Part shown: positions 48,666-60,084 of the stretch, piece by piece
Position numbering within the stretch: the stretch's first letter is position 1
Layout of the letters: the number at the start of each line of letters is the position of its first letter
Assembly: GCA_036873135.1 (NCBI GenBank)
Contig: JAPTYO010000013.1
Span: 21,077,901-21,141,900, forward strand
Length of the DNA stretch: 64,000 nucleotides
Origin: Clarkia xantiana subsp. parviflora
Taxonomy: Eukaryota > Streptophyta > Magnoliopsida > Myrtales > Onagraceae
Reading direction: 5' to 3'
Program-made: the position numbers and the translations under genes
The notes under the pieces: model-generated
The model's database searches: none
What the model was told of the DNA's origin: nothing
The model's input: the letters and a program-made list of their open reading frames with translations, nothing else

Positions 48666-49625
48666 CTCTCGATAAATTTCATCCATCGAAATTGAACCGG
48701 GCCCGCTATAAGAGCTTCTTCAACTAGATGAATTACCAAGTGTACGGTAATGTCAAAGAATGATGGTGGAAATAGTCGTTCGAGGTCACACATTATAATG
48801 GGTAAATCAAGCTGGAGTTGTTCTAAATCTTCCACTATTAACTCCTTGGCTCACGAAATATTGAATGCTCGACTGAGTTTAATTAAGGTCCCACATATCG
48901 GCTTAGGTAGAACACCACGAATAGCCATTGGCAATTAACGTTGCATGAGAACATGGTAGTCATGACTCTTCAATCCAATAATCTTCCGCTCCTTAACTTT
49001 CACACACCGTGAAATGTTCGAAGAAAATCCACCTGGAAATGACAAATTTTTAAGGAATTGACATATTATAGTTTTTTCCTCATTTGTCAATGTATACTGA
49101 GTAGGAGGAATAACTGTCTTGGCACCCCTAGCGACCGGATGTAGTGCAGGTCTAATACCCATTAACTGCAAGTCTTTTCAGGCGTTCAGATTGTCATTAC
49201 TCCTTCCACCAACACCAAGCAAAATGTTCATTATGTTCTCACAAACGTTCTTCTCAATATGCATAACATCTAAGTTATGAGGCAACATAAGACTCTTCCA
49301 ATATTCTAATTCAAAAAATATGCTCCTCTTTTTCCAATTACCTGCGGGAGACTTAACTCCAAATACTTTTAATTTCTTCTGAGTTTTACCAAAAGAAATT
49401 TTCTCTAGTAACTCCAGCTGAGCTAACACTTCATCTCCTGATCGTCTTCTAGGACTCGGCCCATCCTCCCGTTTGCCGTTAAAGGCACGTTTACTATCCC
49501 TAAAAGGATGGTCTGACTGCAAATATCTTCTGTTCCCCATAAAAGATTGTTTATTCCCATGAACTAGGCGGTGGTAACATGTGTCCATTTGACAAACAGG
49601 GCATGCTAAAAAGTTGGACGTACAC
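48666..49625 (-). pseudogene. CACTA transposase, central part (TNP2 and start of DUF4218)
   Basis: Reading leftward from the Gypsy insertion: FLACPVCQMDTCYHRLVHG, MGNRRYLQSDHPFR, the conserved MLPHNLDVMHIEKNVCENI and then GIRPALHPV belong to the Transposase_21 (TNP2) family. LPIIMCDLERLFPPSFFDI and GPVQFRWMKFIER open DUF4218, followed by a GT donor at 48665. Three in-frame stops are seen at 49178-49180 (TGA), 48935-48937 (TAA) and 48851-48853 (TGA). The first and third fall where family members have arginine, consistent with CGA to TGA change. Confidence 0.88.
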
Positions 49626-50342
49626 TGTTAGATATCTGTCCAATTCGGGTTCGTATGTATGTTTCGGGCCTCGTAAAATATCCCAAAACCCTTTCACAGG
49701 ACACCTAAGTCTAAACACGGTCCGGGATACGCGTAATTCCTGGGCCAAAAGACTTCCGGATTGCCCTAAGGCGATCCGGAGGTCCGGATTGCCCTAAAAG
49801 CAACACGGACCTCCGGATTGCCTAAGGCAATCCGGACCCGTCCCGGATTGATAAAACAATCCGGGTAGGTCCGGATTACCATTTTTACCTTATACGTTTA
49901 CCCCGATCAAATTGCCAAGTGCGGGAATTCGGTGCATACATAGTCCGCTTTGATGACGGTATACGTCTTCCCTACATACCGAAATCAGGTAATTCCAAAC
50001 TGGGTGTGATCCTTAGGTTCCCTATAAATAAGGGGTCTAGGTCTCTCATTTAAGGGAATCTCCTCACTTTTTTGGACTTGAAATGCTCTGACATCTCTCT
50101 AAGGCTTTCTCTCTCTAAAAAGTGCTAACTTGAGTGTCGGAGTGGGCCCAACCAGCATCCCCCCCACGCTGGTTACTGCCCTTCGTGCAGGGCCCGAAGA
50201 TCAAGAGTCCAAGCTTGAGGATCGAAGTCTAGCTCGGTGATTGTGTATTAAGGATTGCGGCGTTCCCGTCTTATACATATATCTCGAGCCCGATCGTGAA
50301 TGAAAAACCCGAAGCAGCCCAAGTGGTGAAGCGAACCCAACA
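49626..50342 (+). repeat. Gypsy 5' LTR, 717 bp
   Basis: Starts TGTTAGATATCTG and ends CGAACCCAACA. Contains CTATAAATA at about 50021 as a TATA box, and a central block of 'ccggattgcc' and 'aatccgga' palindromic repeats. It differs from the 3' LTR at about twenty positions. Confidence 0.95.
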
Positions 50343-50356
50343 TTTGGCGCCGTCTG
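50343..50356 (+). other. Gypsy primer-binding site
   Basis: TTTGGCGCCGTCTG follows the 5' LTR directly. This GGCGCCGTCTG form is usual for plant Tat-lineage Gypsy elements. Confidence 0.75.
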
Positions 50357-50377
50357 AAGTGATTCGAACAAAAAGCC

Positions 50378-51088
50378 ATGCTGCTAGCCACGATAGGAGG
50401 ACAACCAAAAAAGGCGGGTGCAGGCAAGTCAAAGCCAACCAAAATCCAACCAGGACGCTCTCGCATGCCAAATACGAGATCCATCACCTCAACCATGCTA
50501 TCCACAAGTGTGCACGTGATTCATGGAGGCTTTGGAGCTGGAGGAGAGACGTCGTATGAGCGAGAAATATATGCTACCTGCACAAAGCGCATATGTCAGG
50601 ATACCGACATAAGGGATACAGTCATGATAGATGAGGACGAAGAGGATGACCGCGTGGAGGACGTTATTGTCTTTTCGCCAAAAGACAAAATCCATATTGT
50701 ACTCCCGCACACTGACGCGTTGGTTATAACTATGACAATTGATGGCATGGACGTCAAGCGCATTATGGTAGATGGTGGAAGTTCGCCCAACATCATTACA
50801 AAGGCTATCATTTTAGCCCTGGGGAGAACGAAACTCGTCAAAAGAATGGACTCACCCTTGGTGGGATTCATGGGAGATGTAAGCTACCCGTTAGGATTCA
50901 TAACTCTACCAGTCATCATGGGAGAAGGAAAGCAACAGCTCCAGATAGACGTACCATTCGTGATCGTAGAGAAGCTCGACGCGTTTAATGGAATCTTGGG
51001 ATACACCACCATGAACAAATGGGGTATGATAGCGTCAACGTCACACCAAAAGTCAAGTTTCCAACAAAGGCAGGGGTCGGTGAAGTAA
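50378..51088 (+). pseudogene. Gypsy gag stub fused to protease region
   Basis: A 236-codon frame. The first 35 or so residues are basic and low in complexity and may be the gag start. From VIHGGFGAGGETSYERE onward the sequence is the region just upstream of protease in Tat elements. The protease has KRIMVDGGSSPNII, where the usual D-x-G-S-S appears as DGGSS. Only about 350 bases separate the primer site from this region, so over a kilobase of gag (matrix/capsid and zinc knuckles) is absent. Virus-like particle formation would need gag from another element. Confidence 0.75.
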
Positions 51089-51299
51089 AAGGAGATCAGC
51101 AGTAATCAAAAGATTGCTACAAGGTTGCACTTCAACATGGGGACAAGACGAATAATGGCGGAATCCCTATCATTGATGAAGACCCGATGATGGATCATGC
51201 ACGTCCTGCTCCTGTTGAAGCACTGCAAGAAGTCAAGATTGATGAGCCAGAAAGGATGGTTCGAGTGGGGGCATCATTGTCAGAAGATGAAGTGATAGA

Positions 51300-54200
51300 A
51301 ATCAAGGCACTTCTAGAGGAATATAAGGAGTTGTTCGCATGATCACCAAGTGATATGCCAGGAATAAGCCCAGACATAATCTCTCACAAGCTTAACATCA
51401 AAACAGGATCCAGACCTATAACACAAAAGCTACGTCCATTAGGGGGTGACAAAAAGCTCGCAATAAGAGAAGAAGTGGACAAGTTGTTGAACGCAGGTTT
51501 CATTGAAGAATCGCAATATCAAACATGGGTGGCGAATCTAGTTTTGGTACCCAAACCTAACGGAAATATGAGAATTTGCATCGATTACAGAGACCTCAAC
51601 AATGCGTGCCCAAAGGATTCATATCCGCTGCCAAGGATCGACCAGCTAGTAGATGCCACTGCTGGACACGAGCTAATGTCAGTAATGGACGCGTATTCAG
51701 GATACAACGGCGAAACAGGATGCACCTCACACTACATTCTATGCAGATAGAGAGATCTACAATTACAAAGTCATGCCATTCGGACTAATTAATGCCGGTG
51801 CAACATACCAAAGAATGGTCAACACAATCTTCGGAGATATGATAGGGAAAATCATGGAAGCATACGTAGATGACATGGTCGTGAAGTCGACAAAAAGGCG
51901 TAACCATGCTGATGACCTCCGCCAGGTGTTTAAAAGAATGCGAGAATTCCAAGTGAGGTTAAATCCAGCAAAGTGTGCCTTTGGCGTGCAATCAGGAAAA
52001 GTTCTCGGTTTCATGGTCAGCGAGAGAGGGATCGAAGCAAACCCGGAAAAAGTAAAGGCGATAGAAGAAATGGAGTCCCCCAAGAAGCACAAAGAAGTCC
52101 AACAGCTAAATGGATGACTAGCAGCTCTTAACAGGTTCCTCGCAAGAATAGGTGACAAAGCCCTTCCATTCTTCCAAGTACTTCGCGCAAACAAGAAATT
52201 CGAGTGGACACCAGTATGTGAAGAAGCGTTCCAACAAGAAACAGCATTTGCGGACACTCCCAGCGTTAGCAAAACCAATCCAAGGCGAACCGCTTTACCT
52301 GTACATATCCGTAAGCAACACTGCTGTCAGCTCAGTACTCATCAAGCAAAAAGGGACTACGCAGCTTCCAGTATATTGCATGAGCAAGATCTTGGCAAAG
52401 TACGAAGTGAATTATATGCCAATTGAGAAGTACCTGTATGCTCTCATAGTTGCGGCAAGGAAATTGAGGTCATACTTCCATGCACATGAGATAACAGTCC
52501 TAACGGACCAGCCCTTGAAGCACATCCTATCGAAGCCAAACATGTCAGGAAGATTAACAAAGTGGTCAATTGAGCTAAGTGAATTCCGCATTCACTTTGC
52601 ACCACGAACAGCAATCAAGGGACAAGCATTGGCGGACTTTATCGCGGAATTCACAGGAATAACCCCAAAAACTGACATTCAAGATGGGACACAACAAAAT
52701 GAAGAACACACTGAGGTGTGGCAAATGTACACTGATGGTTCCTCAAACGTGGAAGGATCAGGAGCTGGATTCCTCATAATTCCACCTGATGGGTCAGAAC
52801 CGCTGAAGTATGCTTTAAGCTTAACATTCAGAGCAAAAAATAACGAGGCAGAATATGAAGCCTTGATAACAGGGTTAAGGATTGCAAAAGGCCTCGGAAT
52901 CAAACACTTAAGAGTCAAGTGCGACTCACAGCTGGTTGTAAATCAAGTCAAAGGGGAGTACGTGGCCAAGTCAGAAAATATGCAGAAATACTTGGGACAA
53001 GCAAAGAGCTCATTGCAAGTTTTCAAACTTTCAACATAACGTCCGTCCCAAGAGAGGAAAATCAAGAGGCAGATGCGCTAAGCAAATTTGCACAAGGGAA
53101 GGAACAAGGCCAAAAAACACACTTCGTCGAAAACAGGATCATATCCGTAATCGACAAGCTAGAGGTGTTAAATATCAACACAGAGCCGACCTGGATGACT
53201 CCAATTCTGGCATACCTCACGGATAACGTCCTACCAGAAGAAAGACTTAAAGCGCAAAAAATCAGAAGGATCGCTGTCAACTATACGTTGATTGAAGGCC
53301 AGCTGTACAAGAAAGGATTCTCGACGCCATACCTAAAATGCTTAACCTTCCTAGAAGGCATGGCAGTGTTGAAGGACTTACACGAAGGCCAAGCAGCTTG
53401 TCACGAGGGGGCAAGATCCTTAATCCGAAAAGCGCTTGGTCTAGGATATTATTGGCCAACAATGAGAAGCCAAGCAACAAATATGGTCACGGAATGCGAA
53501 TCCTGTCAACTATATTCAAGGAACATATCGGCTCCCGTGACGGAGTTGTGTCCAATTGCAAGTTCCTGGCCTTTCGCACAATGGGGAATTGACTTGGTAG
53601 GACCACTCCCACAATCCAAGGGGCAGACAAGGTACATTGTAGTAGCCATCGACTACTTCTCCAAGTGGATTGAAGCTAAGGCTTTAGCACGTACGACAGA
53701 CGCACAAATAATGGATTTCATACGAAACCACATCATTGCACGATATGGTGTACCAAAAGTAGTCATCAGCGACAATGGGCCACAGTTCAGAAGTTCAAGA
53801 CTACAAGCGTTCTGTGAAATACTCAACATAGATCACCGCTTCGCATCAGTGCGTCATGCTCAAACCAATGGCCAAGTCGAATCCGCCAACAAGATCGTCC
53901 TGGATGGTCTTAAGAAAAGAGTTCATGCTTTGAAAGGAGGATGGGCAGAAGAACTTAGCAGTGTCCTATGGGCTATACGCACAACTCCGAAGGAGTCAAC
54001 AGGTGAAACACCGTTCAGCCTGGTATATGGAACAGAAGCCGTAGCTCCAATTGAAATCGCCGTCTCATCATACTGCACAACTCACTTCGACCCCCAAACC
54101 AATGAAGCAGAAATGCGTTTAGACCTGGACTTAGCAGACGAAAGAAAACAAAACTCGGAGCTAACCCAGGCACGAATGCGCTTAATAACTGCAAGATACC

Positions 54201-54424
54201 ACAACAAGAAGGTGAAAGAAAGACAATTCCATGTAGGCGAAATGGTATGGAGAATGAATGAATTCTCACACTTGGATCAAATCAACAAGTTATCTCCAAA
54301 ATGGGAAGGCCCGTACAAGATTGTCTCAATTCCTTATGTTAGTGCATACCGCCTCCAAGACACCGAAGGAAATATCCTTCCAAACACATTCAACGGGGGG
54401 CACTTAAAGAAATTCCACGGATAA
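51300..54424 (+). pseudogene. Gypsy pol: RT, RNase H, archaeal-type RNase H and integrase, with frame lesions
   Basis: RT: NGNMRICIDYRDLNNACPKD, SYPLPRIDQLVDATAGHEL and the intact active site YVDD (51863-51874). A first RNase H follows (LYISVSNTAVSSVLIKQ, TDQPLKHILSKPNMSGRLTK). The second, archaeal-type RNase H is typical of Tat: MYTDGSSNVEGSGAGF, NNEAEYEALITGL, LRVKCDSQLVVNQVKGEY. Integrase has the zinc-binding LHEGQAACHEGARSL...CESCQ and the D,D,E core in WGIDLVGPLPQSKG, VISDNGPQFRS and QTNGQVESANK. Lesions are a TGA at about 51341, a frameshift near 51710-51770, a TGA at 52115-52117 and a frame change near 52920-53040. The integrase frame (to 54424) is open for about 500 codons. Confidence 0.93.
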
Positions 54425-55537
54425 AGGAAGAACATCATGTCACAAAGGAGCTATTGTATCAAGTTCTTTTGTCTTAAGATCTTATATAAAAAGAAGAGAG
54501 ATTTACTAACTCCAAGTCTGTTTACAATCATATAATCACATCAACTATTTAATAAAGTCAATCTACTCTCGTAGGTACCTTCCCACAATATGCACTATAC
54601 TCTGGGTTAACATCAAGTAGAAAACAACGTGCATACTACTAATCATCACGCTATGCAACTTATAATTGGCGACATCAGCAAATACATCTTCAACAAATTC
54701 AAAAGCAATATCATGCAATATTCCAAAAAAGACATGGTGCAATATCCTTCTCAAAAGGACAATACCATCTATCAAAAATACATGTTGTGAAGTCTTTCGA
54801 GCAAAATCCTCATGTTCATAGCCATTCCCTGAATAGAAACAGGATGCGGCAAATGCAATGACGAGACTGATCACCCCACCACGGCGGAAGTCCTCTTGTT
54901 AGACGACAACCCCACACACTAAAAGTATGCATACTCTCTTAAGGGTTCATACACCATGAAGACTTAAGCCCGAGAAGGGATAGCTTCATGTTATACGCTT
55001 TTAAAAGCAAATCTTATACAAAACTCATCAAATTTACAAGTCGAGTCTTAACGTTATCTTGCTCTTTAGCATTTAACGCAACAACAGCAAAATAAACAAG
55101 ATAAATCTTGTAACAACGTCGCCTTAGAGTGGAACTAAGAGACGGTATAAACTTAAGTCTTGCTTCGTCAAGACGACTCTGCTAAATGTCAAAGGCCAAG
55201 TGCCAAATACATTACTACCTGCCATGCTGCAAGTACCAAGTGTACATAACACCCTGCAATGCGCAAGTCGCAAACATCGTATGTTCTATCCATCACAGCA
55301 AGGAATTCAATCCTAGCATGCAAGTCCAATACATACAGACAATGAAGATAACACAAGGTATGAAATACTACTAACAAAGTTATCATATAATTATTATTAT
55401 TGAAGAACAGGTCCAAAGGACGAAGTTCTAGACAAAGCAAATACACAAATAAAGGTTTTGGACAAAAGCCTCAAACATATCATCATCTCCAAAGGGCTAA
55501 GACAACATGTATAGGAAATCAACACCAAGGACAAACA
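54425..55537 (+). other. Non-coding tract between integrase and the antisense gene
   Basis: About 1.1 kb without a supported gene. It would hold the 3' untranslated region of both convergent units, pol (+) and the antisense gene (-). Nothing repeats visibly. Confidence 0.5.
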
Positions 55538-57170
55538 TCAACTCAAAGACACATAAGAAGTTCCACTATCCCCAGTAAGCTGTGGAACAACATCCATACA
55601 TTCGGGAGGAGTAGCAAGAACATTAGCACCTTCTCCATCTTCAATCATATCATAGGCAGTCTCATCAAGCCCCATAATATGCAATGCCTTAAGATAATTA
55701 ACGGCATAGTCAGAACAAGGCCCAAGCTTGTCAAAAGGAAAGTTGGGGGCAAGAGCGTTGACACGACGAAAGTAATCCTCGGCACGCTTACCCATCATGG
55801 TATCAGTTATCTTTTTAGCTGCAAGCCCAAAAGCAGGAGTACTCAAGTACTGGGAAAAACCCGCTTCAATTCCAAGTGCATAATGTTCCTCACGTGCGGC
55901 AATCAAGGCAGCTTCTCGAGACGTGAGGTCATTAGAAATCTGTTTCTCAAGTGCAATCATCTCAGCTTCAAGATCAAGAATTTGAGTCTCCTGCACCTGA
56001 TATTGGGTCTCGGAATCAACTACCTTCAAACCAATTGCACACACCTTCTCCTTAGAACGAGCAAGTTCGAGGCTAATGGTGTTACACTTGTTAACAACAG
56101 TTCTTCTAGCACTAACAAGCTCCACAACGTGCGACGACATATTAACCATCTGAGACACAGCCTGAAAACCACACAAGAACACAAAGTCATAAATATTCCA
56201 CAACAAAGGCGTACGGCACAAAAGTTACCAAGGAATAGAACTTGTTAATTTACAGGTGCAAAGTTGGCCAAAGCATGTTCAACACACTCTTCGGCTTCTT
56301 CATCAGTCCTCGGACAAGCGCGTCGATCACCTGGGGGCACACTCCTGTGCAGTACAAAAATGCCAACCTCTGGCATATTAAGTTTCACCTCCTTCGGAAA
56401 ACGAAGACCGCCCCTACCAAGAGGTTTCCAAGCATCACCAGATATATCACCTTCCAAGGGGCGAAGAAGATGATCACGCTTCAAAGCTGGGATAACTGCA
56501 AGGGAAAAATAAGGAATAAAAACTAAGTATGTAAAATCAGAGTTTAATGAGAAATGCGAGGAACATCTCATACCAACAGACGAAGAGCGATCATCTGCTA
56601 GTCGATCTCTCGACTGGGGGGCAGAAGATACAATCGCGCATTCAGTGACTTCCTTTCCCTTATCAAGAGTGGAAGGAGGAAAGGCAGCATTCGTCCTTAT
56701 ACGCTTTGGATCACTCGAGACATGCGACACCACCTCGGATCGCTTGACAGGAAGTTGATAATCATCCACGGAAACGTCAAGAGCAGGGGAACGTACTGGA
56801 TAATAAAAAAAGACAAAGCAAAGGATGAGTTAAAGAGGTAAAAAAGAAAAGTTACTGGGAAAAAAACATCTCACCCATAAGCCCTTTCCCACGACCATAT
56901 CCAGAAGTCACGGGGGCAGCAAGAACAAGTGGTGTAGCAGACGTCTCAGACGGTGGAGTGTGACAAATAGACTCCGCATGCAAGGAAGAATTCTTGCCAA
57001 TAAACCAGTCTATAAAGATGATATAAACAAGGGGTATGAGGATCATCAATACGTAACTCATTACCAACATTTGAGCACAATATTACTCACGGAACGGGGA
57101 TAGGAACTCACTCATGATAGCCACGGCAAGAAGATTAGCTCTGAAAAAGAAGTCTGCGTAACTCGGAATC
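55538..57170 (-). CDS. Antisense five-exon gene within the Gypsy element, at least 426 codons
   Basis: Minus-strand exons: 57112-57170, 56875-57009, 56574-56795, 56254-56495 and 55538-56161. All four introns (102, 79, 78 and 92 bp) are GT..AG and all phases agree, giving one frame without stops. Exon 1 here encodes IPSYADFFFRANLLAVAIM and itself follows a good acceptor (taattttcag), so earlier exons must exist or have been lost. Exon 3 has DDYQLPVKRSE and a basic DPKRIRT. Exon 4 has RFPKEVKLNMPEVG. The last exon holds a heptad-rich, probably coiled-coil segment (SLELARSKEKV to LTSREAALIAAREEH) and an acidic end (DMIEDGEGANV). Antisense extra ORFs are known in some Tat elements such as Grande; I suspect the same class but cannot name a domain. 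Confidence 0.6.
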
Positions 57171-57215
57171 CTGAAAATTACAAGTAACAATCTAGTCAGT
57201 ATACAAGTTACATGT

Positions 57216-57965
57216 ACGTACACACATGTCGACAAGGATGCATGTCGACAGGTGAAAAATATTTTCTAAGTGTTTTCATGTACGTACATACATGTCAACA
57301 AGAGGAAAATATTTTCTAAGTGTTTACATGTACGTACATACATGTCGACAAGGATGCATGTCGACAAGTGAAAAATATTTTCTAAGTGTTTACATGTACG
57401 TACATACATGTCGACAAGGATGCATGTCGACAAGTGAAAAATATTTTCTAAGTGTTTACATGTACGTACATACATGTCGACAAGGATGCATGTCGACAAG
57501 TGAAAAATATTTTCTAAGCGTTTTCATGTACGTACATACATGTCGACAAGGATGCATGTCGACAAGTGAAAAATATTTTCTAAGTGTTTACATGAACGTA
57601 CATATATGTCGACAAGGATGCATGTCGACAAGTGAAAAATATTTTCTAAGTGTTTACATGTACGTACATACATGTCGACAAGGATGCATGTCGACAAGTG
57701 AAAAATATTTTCTAAGTGTTTTCATTTACATACATACATGTCAACAAAAGGAAAATATTTTCTAAGTGTTTTCATGTACGTACATACATGTCGACGAGAA
57801 GAAAATATTTTCTAAGTGTTTACGTGTACGTACATACATGTCGACAAGTAGAAAATATTTTCTAAGTGTTTACATGTACGTACATACATGTCGACAAGGA
57901 TGCATGTCGACAAGTGAAAAATATTTTCTAAGTGTTTTCATGTACGTACGTACATACCGACAAGG
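57216..57965. repeat. Minisatellite, 66-bp and 50-bp units
   Basis: Twelve copies of the core 'aaaatattttctaag'. The main unit is 66 bp and contains tacgtacatacatgtcgac and aaggatgcatgtcgacaag. Shorter units of about 50 bp lack the second GTCGAC half. Because 66 is divisible by three, the plus strand stays open for 157 codons as a 22-residue repeat, and the minus strand is open too. I treat this as a consequence of period, not as a gene. It lies just upstream of the first recognised antisense exon. Confidence 0.92.
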
Positions 57966-59363
57966 GTGGATTGCATACATCAATTAGCTACTATCGACTT
58001 CTACACAATGCCTCTTGAATATTACTACGACGCTTATCGGTAAAAGCTCATACGACAACATCTATACTATTATTACCAACATGCAACCATGGACGGCCAT
58101 GTACGTACGACTACCGATCATCAATATCGAGCATGCTAGAACAACGACTAAGGCATGGACAAACATGTCAACAATGAACACTATGCGTAAGGGAAGTATA
58201 ACGATTCATTTACACTTTTCTAAAATTTTCAGCACTTAAGAAAATTTTGGCCGATTTGGGGGCTAAGTATTCTAATGCATTTCATCAAACACCTTGTATG
58301 CATGATAAGATAACTAGGTACATGGTGATTTCAAGTCTGAATCAAGGCCAAACGAAGTCACGAAAGGTCTAGCCATATACGAAATTAGACTCACCAACAC
58401 GAAACAAGTCCGAATTGCTACTCGCCCTCACCCGAAGATCCACGCGCCGCCGTCGTCCACACGCGCCGCCACCACTGCCCTCACGCGCCGCCGCCGATTG
58501 CCTCACGCGCCGTCCCCCTTTTCTTCACACGCCGTCTCGATTCCCTCCTTGCCCGGATTCGATCTTGGTCGATGTCAAATATGATGAGATTACTCCAAAA
58601 TTCACACCTCCATGAATTCCCTCTTCTTCAAGAACGGAGAGCTTCTTGAGGATTTATCTATTAAGGATACAAGATAATGGGTATTCTCTCTCCTAATTCT
58701 CATTAATAGTGCCTACACCATGTGCTAAGGACTAAACTAATATTTATTTTCATACAAGTCCTTAGAATCACATACTTGCGTCTCTCCTGTATTTGTTTTA
58801 CATACATGCTCTCTAGTATTACATAGCGCGCCTCATAGGTCGTCATGCATGATTATTACATTTATACGTGCATAATACAAATTCATGATAGTCGCGTGAT
58901 TACTTTTATAAATCTAAGTATAAATTGAATGTTTGCATCATTTTCCATGACTACATCATATTACATGCTTGCATCGTTTTTCATATTTACATCATGCTTC
59001 ATGATTACATACATGTTCTCCAATTTCATATTACTCTAAGTGTTTTGCTTATTACATGTTTACGTTATTCACTTACTACGCTATCATCATTTACATTTTG
59101 ACGACGTGTTACACGTTTATTTCATACACCATAACACTATCATAATGCATGTCATTATACGCATATTGTCCGCTACGCTAACCTTGTAAACAGATCACGT
59201 ACGTACGGCGAAAAATTAAAAGTTGGTCAAATTTAAGATCTCAACATTCGAATTGACAAACAGGCCACCCCTGAGGTCAGTACCGAACCTAAATTGGACG
59301 AATATCTTATATTTGAAAAGAGTCAAGTTTGGGTTTTGAACCACTACTTGACCCAGGGGCAAG
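57966..59363 (+). other. Non-coding tract before the Gypsy 3' LTR
   Basis: Contains a GC-rich patch at 58430-58540 made of repeated 'cacgcgccgcc' and then AT-rich sequence with many 'attacat' and 'catgcatgat' runs. On the minus strand this is where the promoter and missing 5' exons of the antisense gene would be, but I cannot define any. A purine-containing tract 'acccaggggcaag' precedes the LTR. Confidence 0.45.
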
Positions 59364-60084
59364 TGTTAGATATCTGTCCAATTCGGGTTCGTATTTATGT
59401 TTCGGGCCTCGTAAAATATCCCAAAACACTTTCACAGGACACCTAAGTCTAAAAACGGTCCGGGATACGCGTAATTCCCGGGCCAAAAGACTTCTGGATT
59501 GCCCTAAGGCGATCCGGAGGTCCGGATTGCCCTAAAAGCATCCCGGACCTCCGTATTGCTTATAGCAATCCGGACCCGTCCCGGATTGATAAAACAATCA
59601 GGGTAGGTCCGGATTACCATTTTTACCTTATACGTTTACCCCGATCAAATTGCCAAGTGCGGGAAGTCGGTGCATACATAGTCCGCTTTGATGACGGTAT
59701 ACGTCTTCCCTACATACCGACATCAGGTAATTCCAAACTGGGTATGATCCTTAGGTTCCCTATAAATAGGGGGTCTAGGTCACTCATTTAAGGGAATCTC
59801 CTCACTTTTTTGGACTTGAAATGCTCTGACTTCTCTCTAAGGATTTCTCTCTCTTAAAAGTGCTAACTTGAGCGTCGGAGTGGGCCCAACCAGCATCCCC
59901 CCCCCCATGCTGGTTACTGCCCTTCGTGCAGGGCCGGAAGATCAAGAGTCCAAGCTTGAGGATCGAAGTCTAGCTCGGTGATTGTGTATTAAGGATTGCG
60001 GCGTTCCCGTCCTTATACATATATCTCGAGCCCGATCGTGAAGGAAAAACCCGAAGCAGCCCAAGTGGTGAATCGAACCCAACA
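59364..60084 (+). repeat. Gypsy 3' LTR, 721 bp
   Basis: Partner of 49626-50342. Differences include 'tatttatg' for 'tatgtatg', 'aaaacactttc' for 'aaaaccctttc' and a longer C run near 59900. Followed by tacac, the target duplication. Confidence 0.95.

Larger units (their letters stand above)
49626..60084 (+). mobile_element. Tat-lineage Ty3/Gypsy retrotransposon, 10,459 bp
   Basis: LTRs 49626-50342 and 59364-60084, with a perfect 5-bp target duplication tacac (49621-49625 and 60085-60089). The order protease, RT, RNase H, second archaeal-type RNase H, integrase is the Tat arrangement of non-chromoviral Gypsy elements. Most of gag is missing. An antisense spliced gene and a minisatellite fill the 5-kb region between integrase and the 3' LTR. 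The insertion splits the transposase exon of the CACTA element, so it is younger than that element. Confidence 0.95.

Noticed and set aside
55400..56248. 282-codon plus-strand frame
   Set aside because: It is the shadow of the antisense last exon, which has consistent splice sites and a coiled-coil pattern; the plus frame shows no domain.
57292..57765. 157-codon plus-strand frame of perfect 22-residue repeats
   Set aside because: Explained by a 66-bp minisatellite period; no flanking gene structure, and the minus strand is open too.
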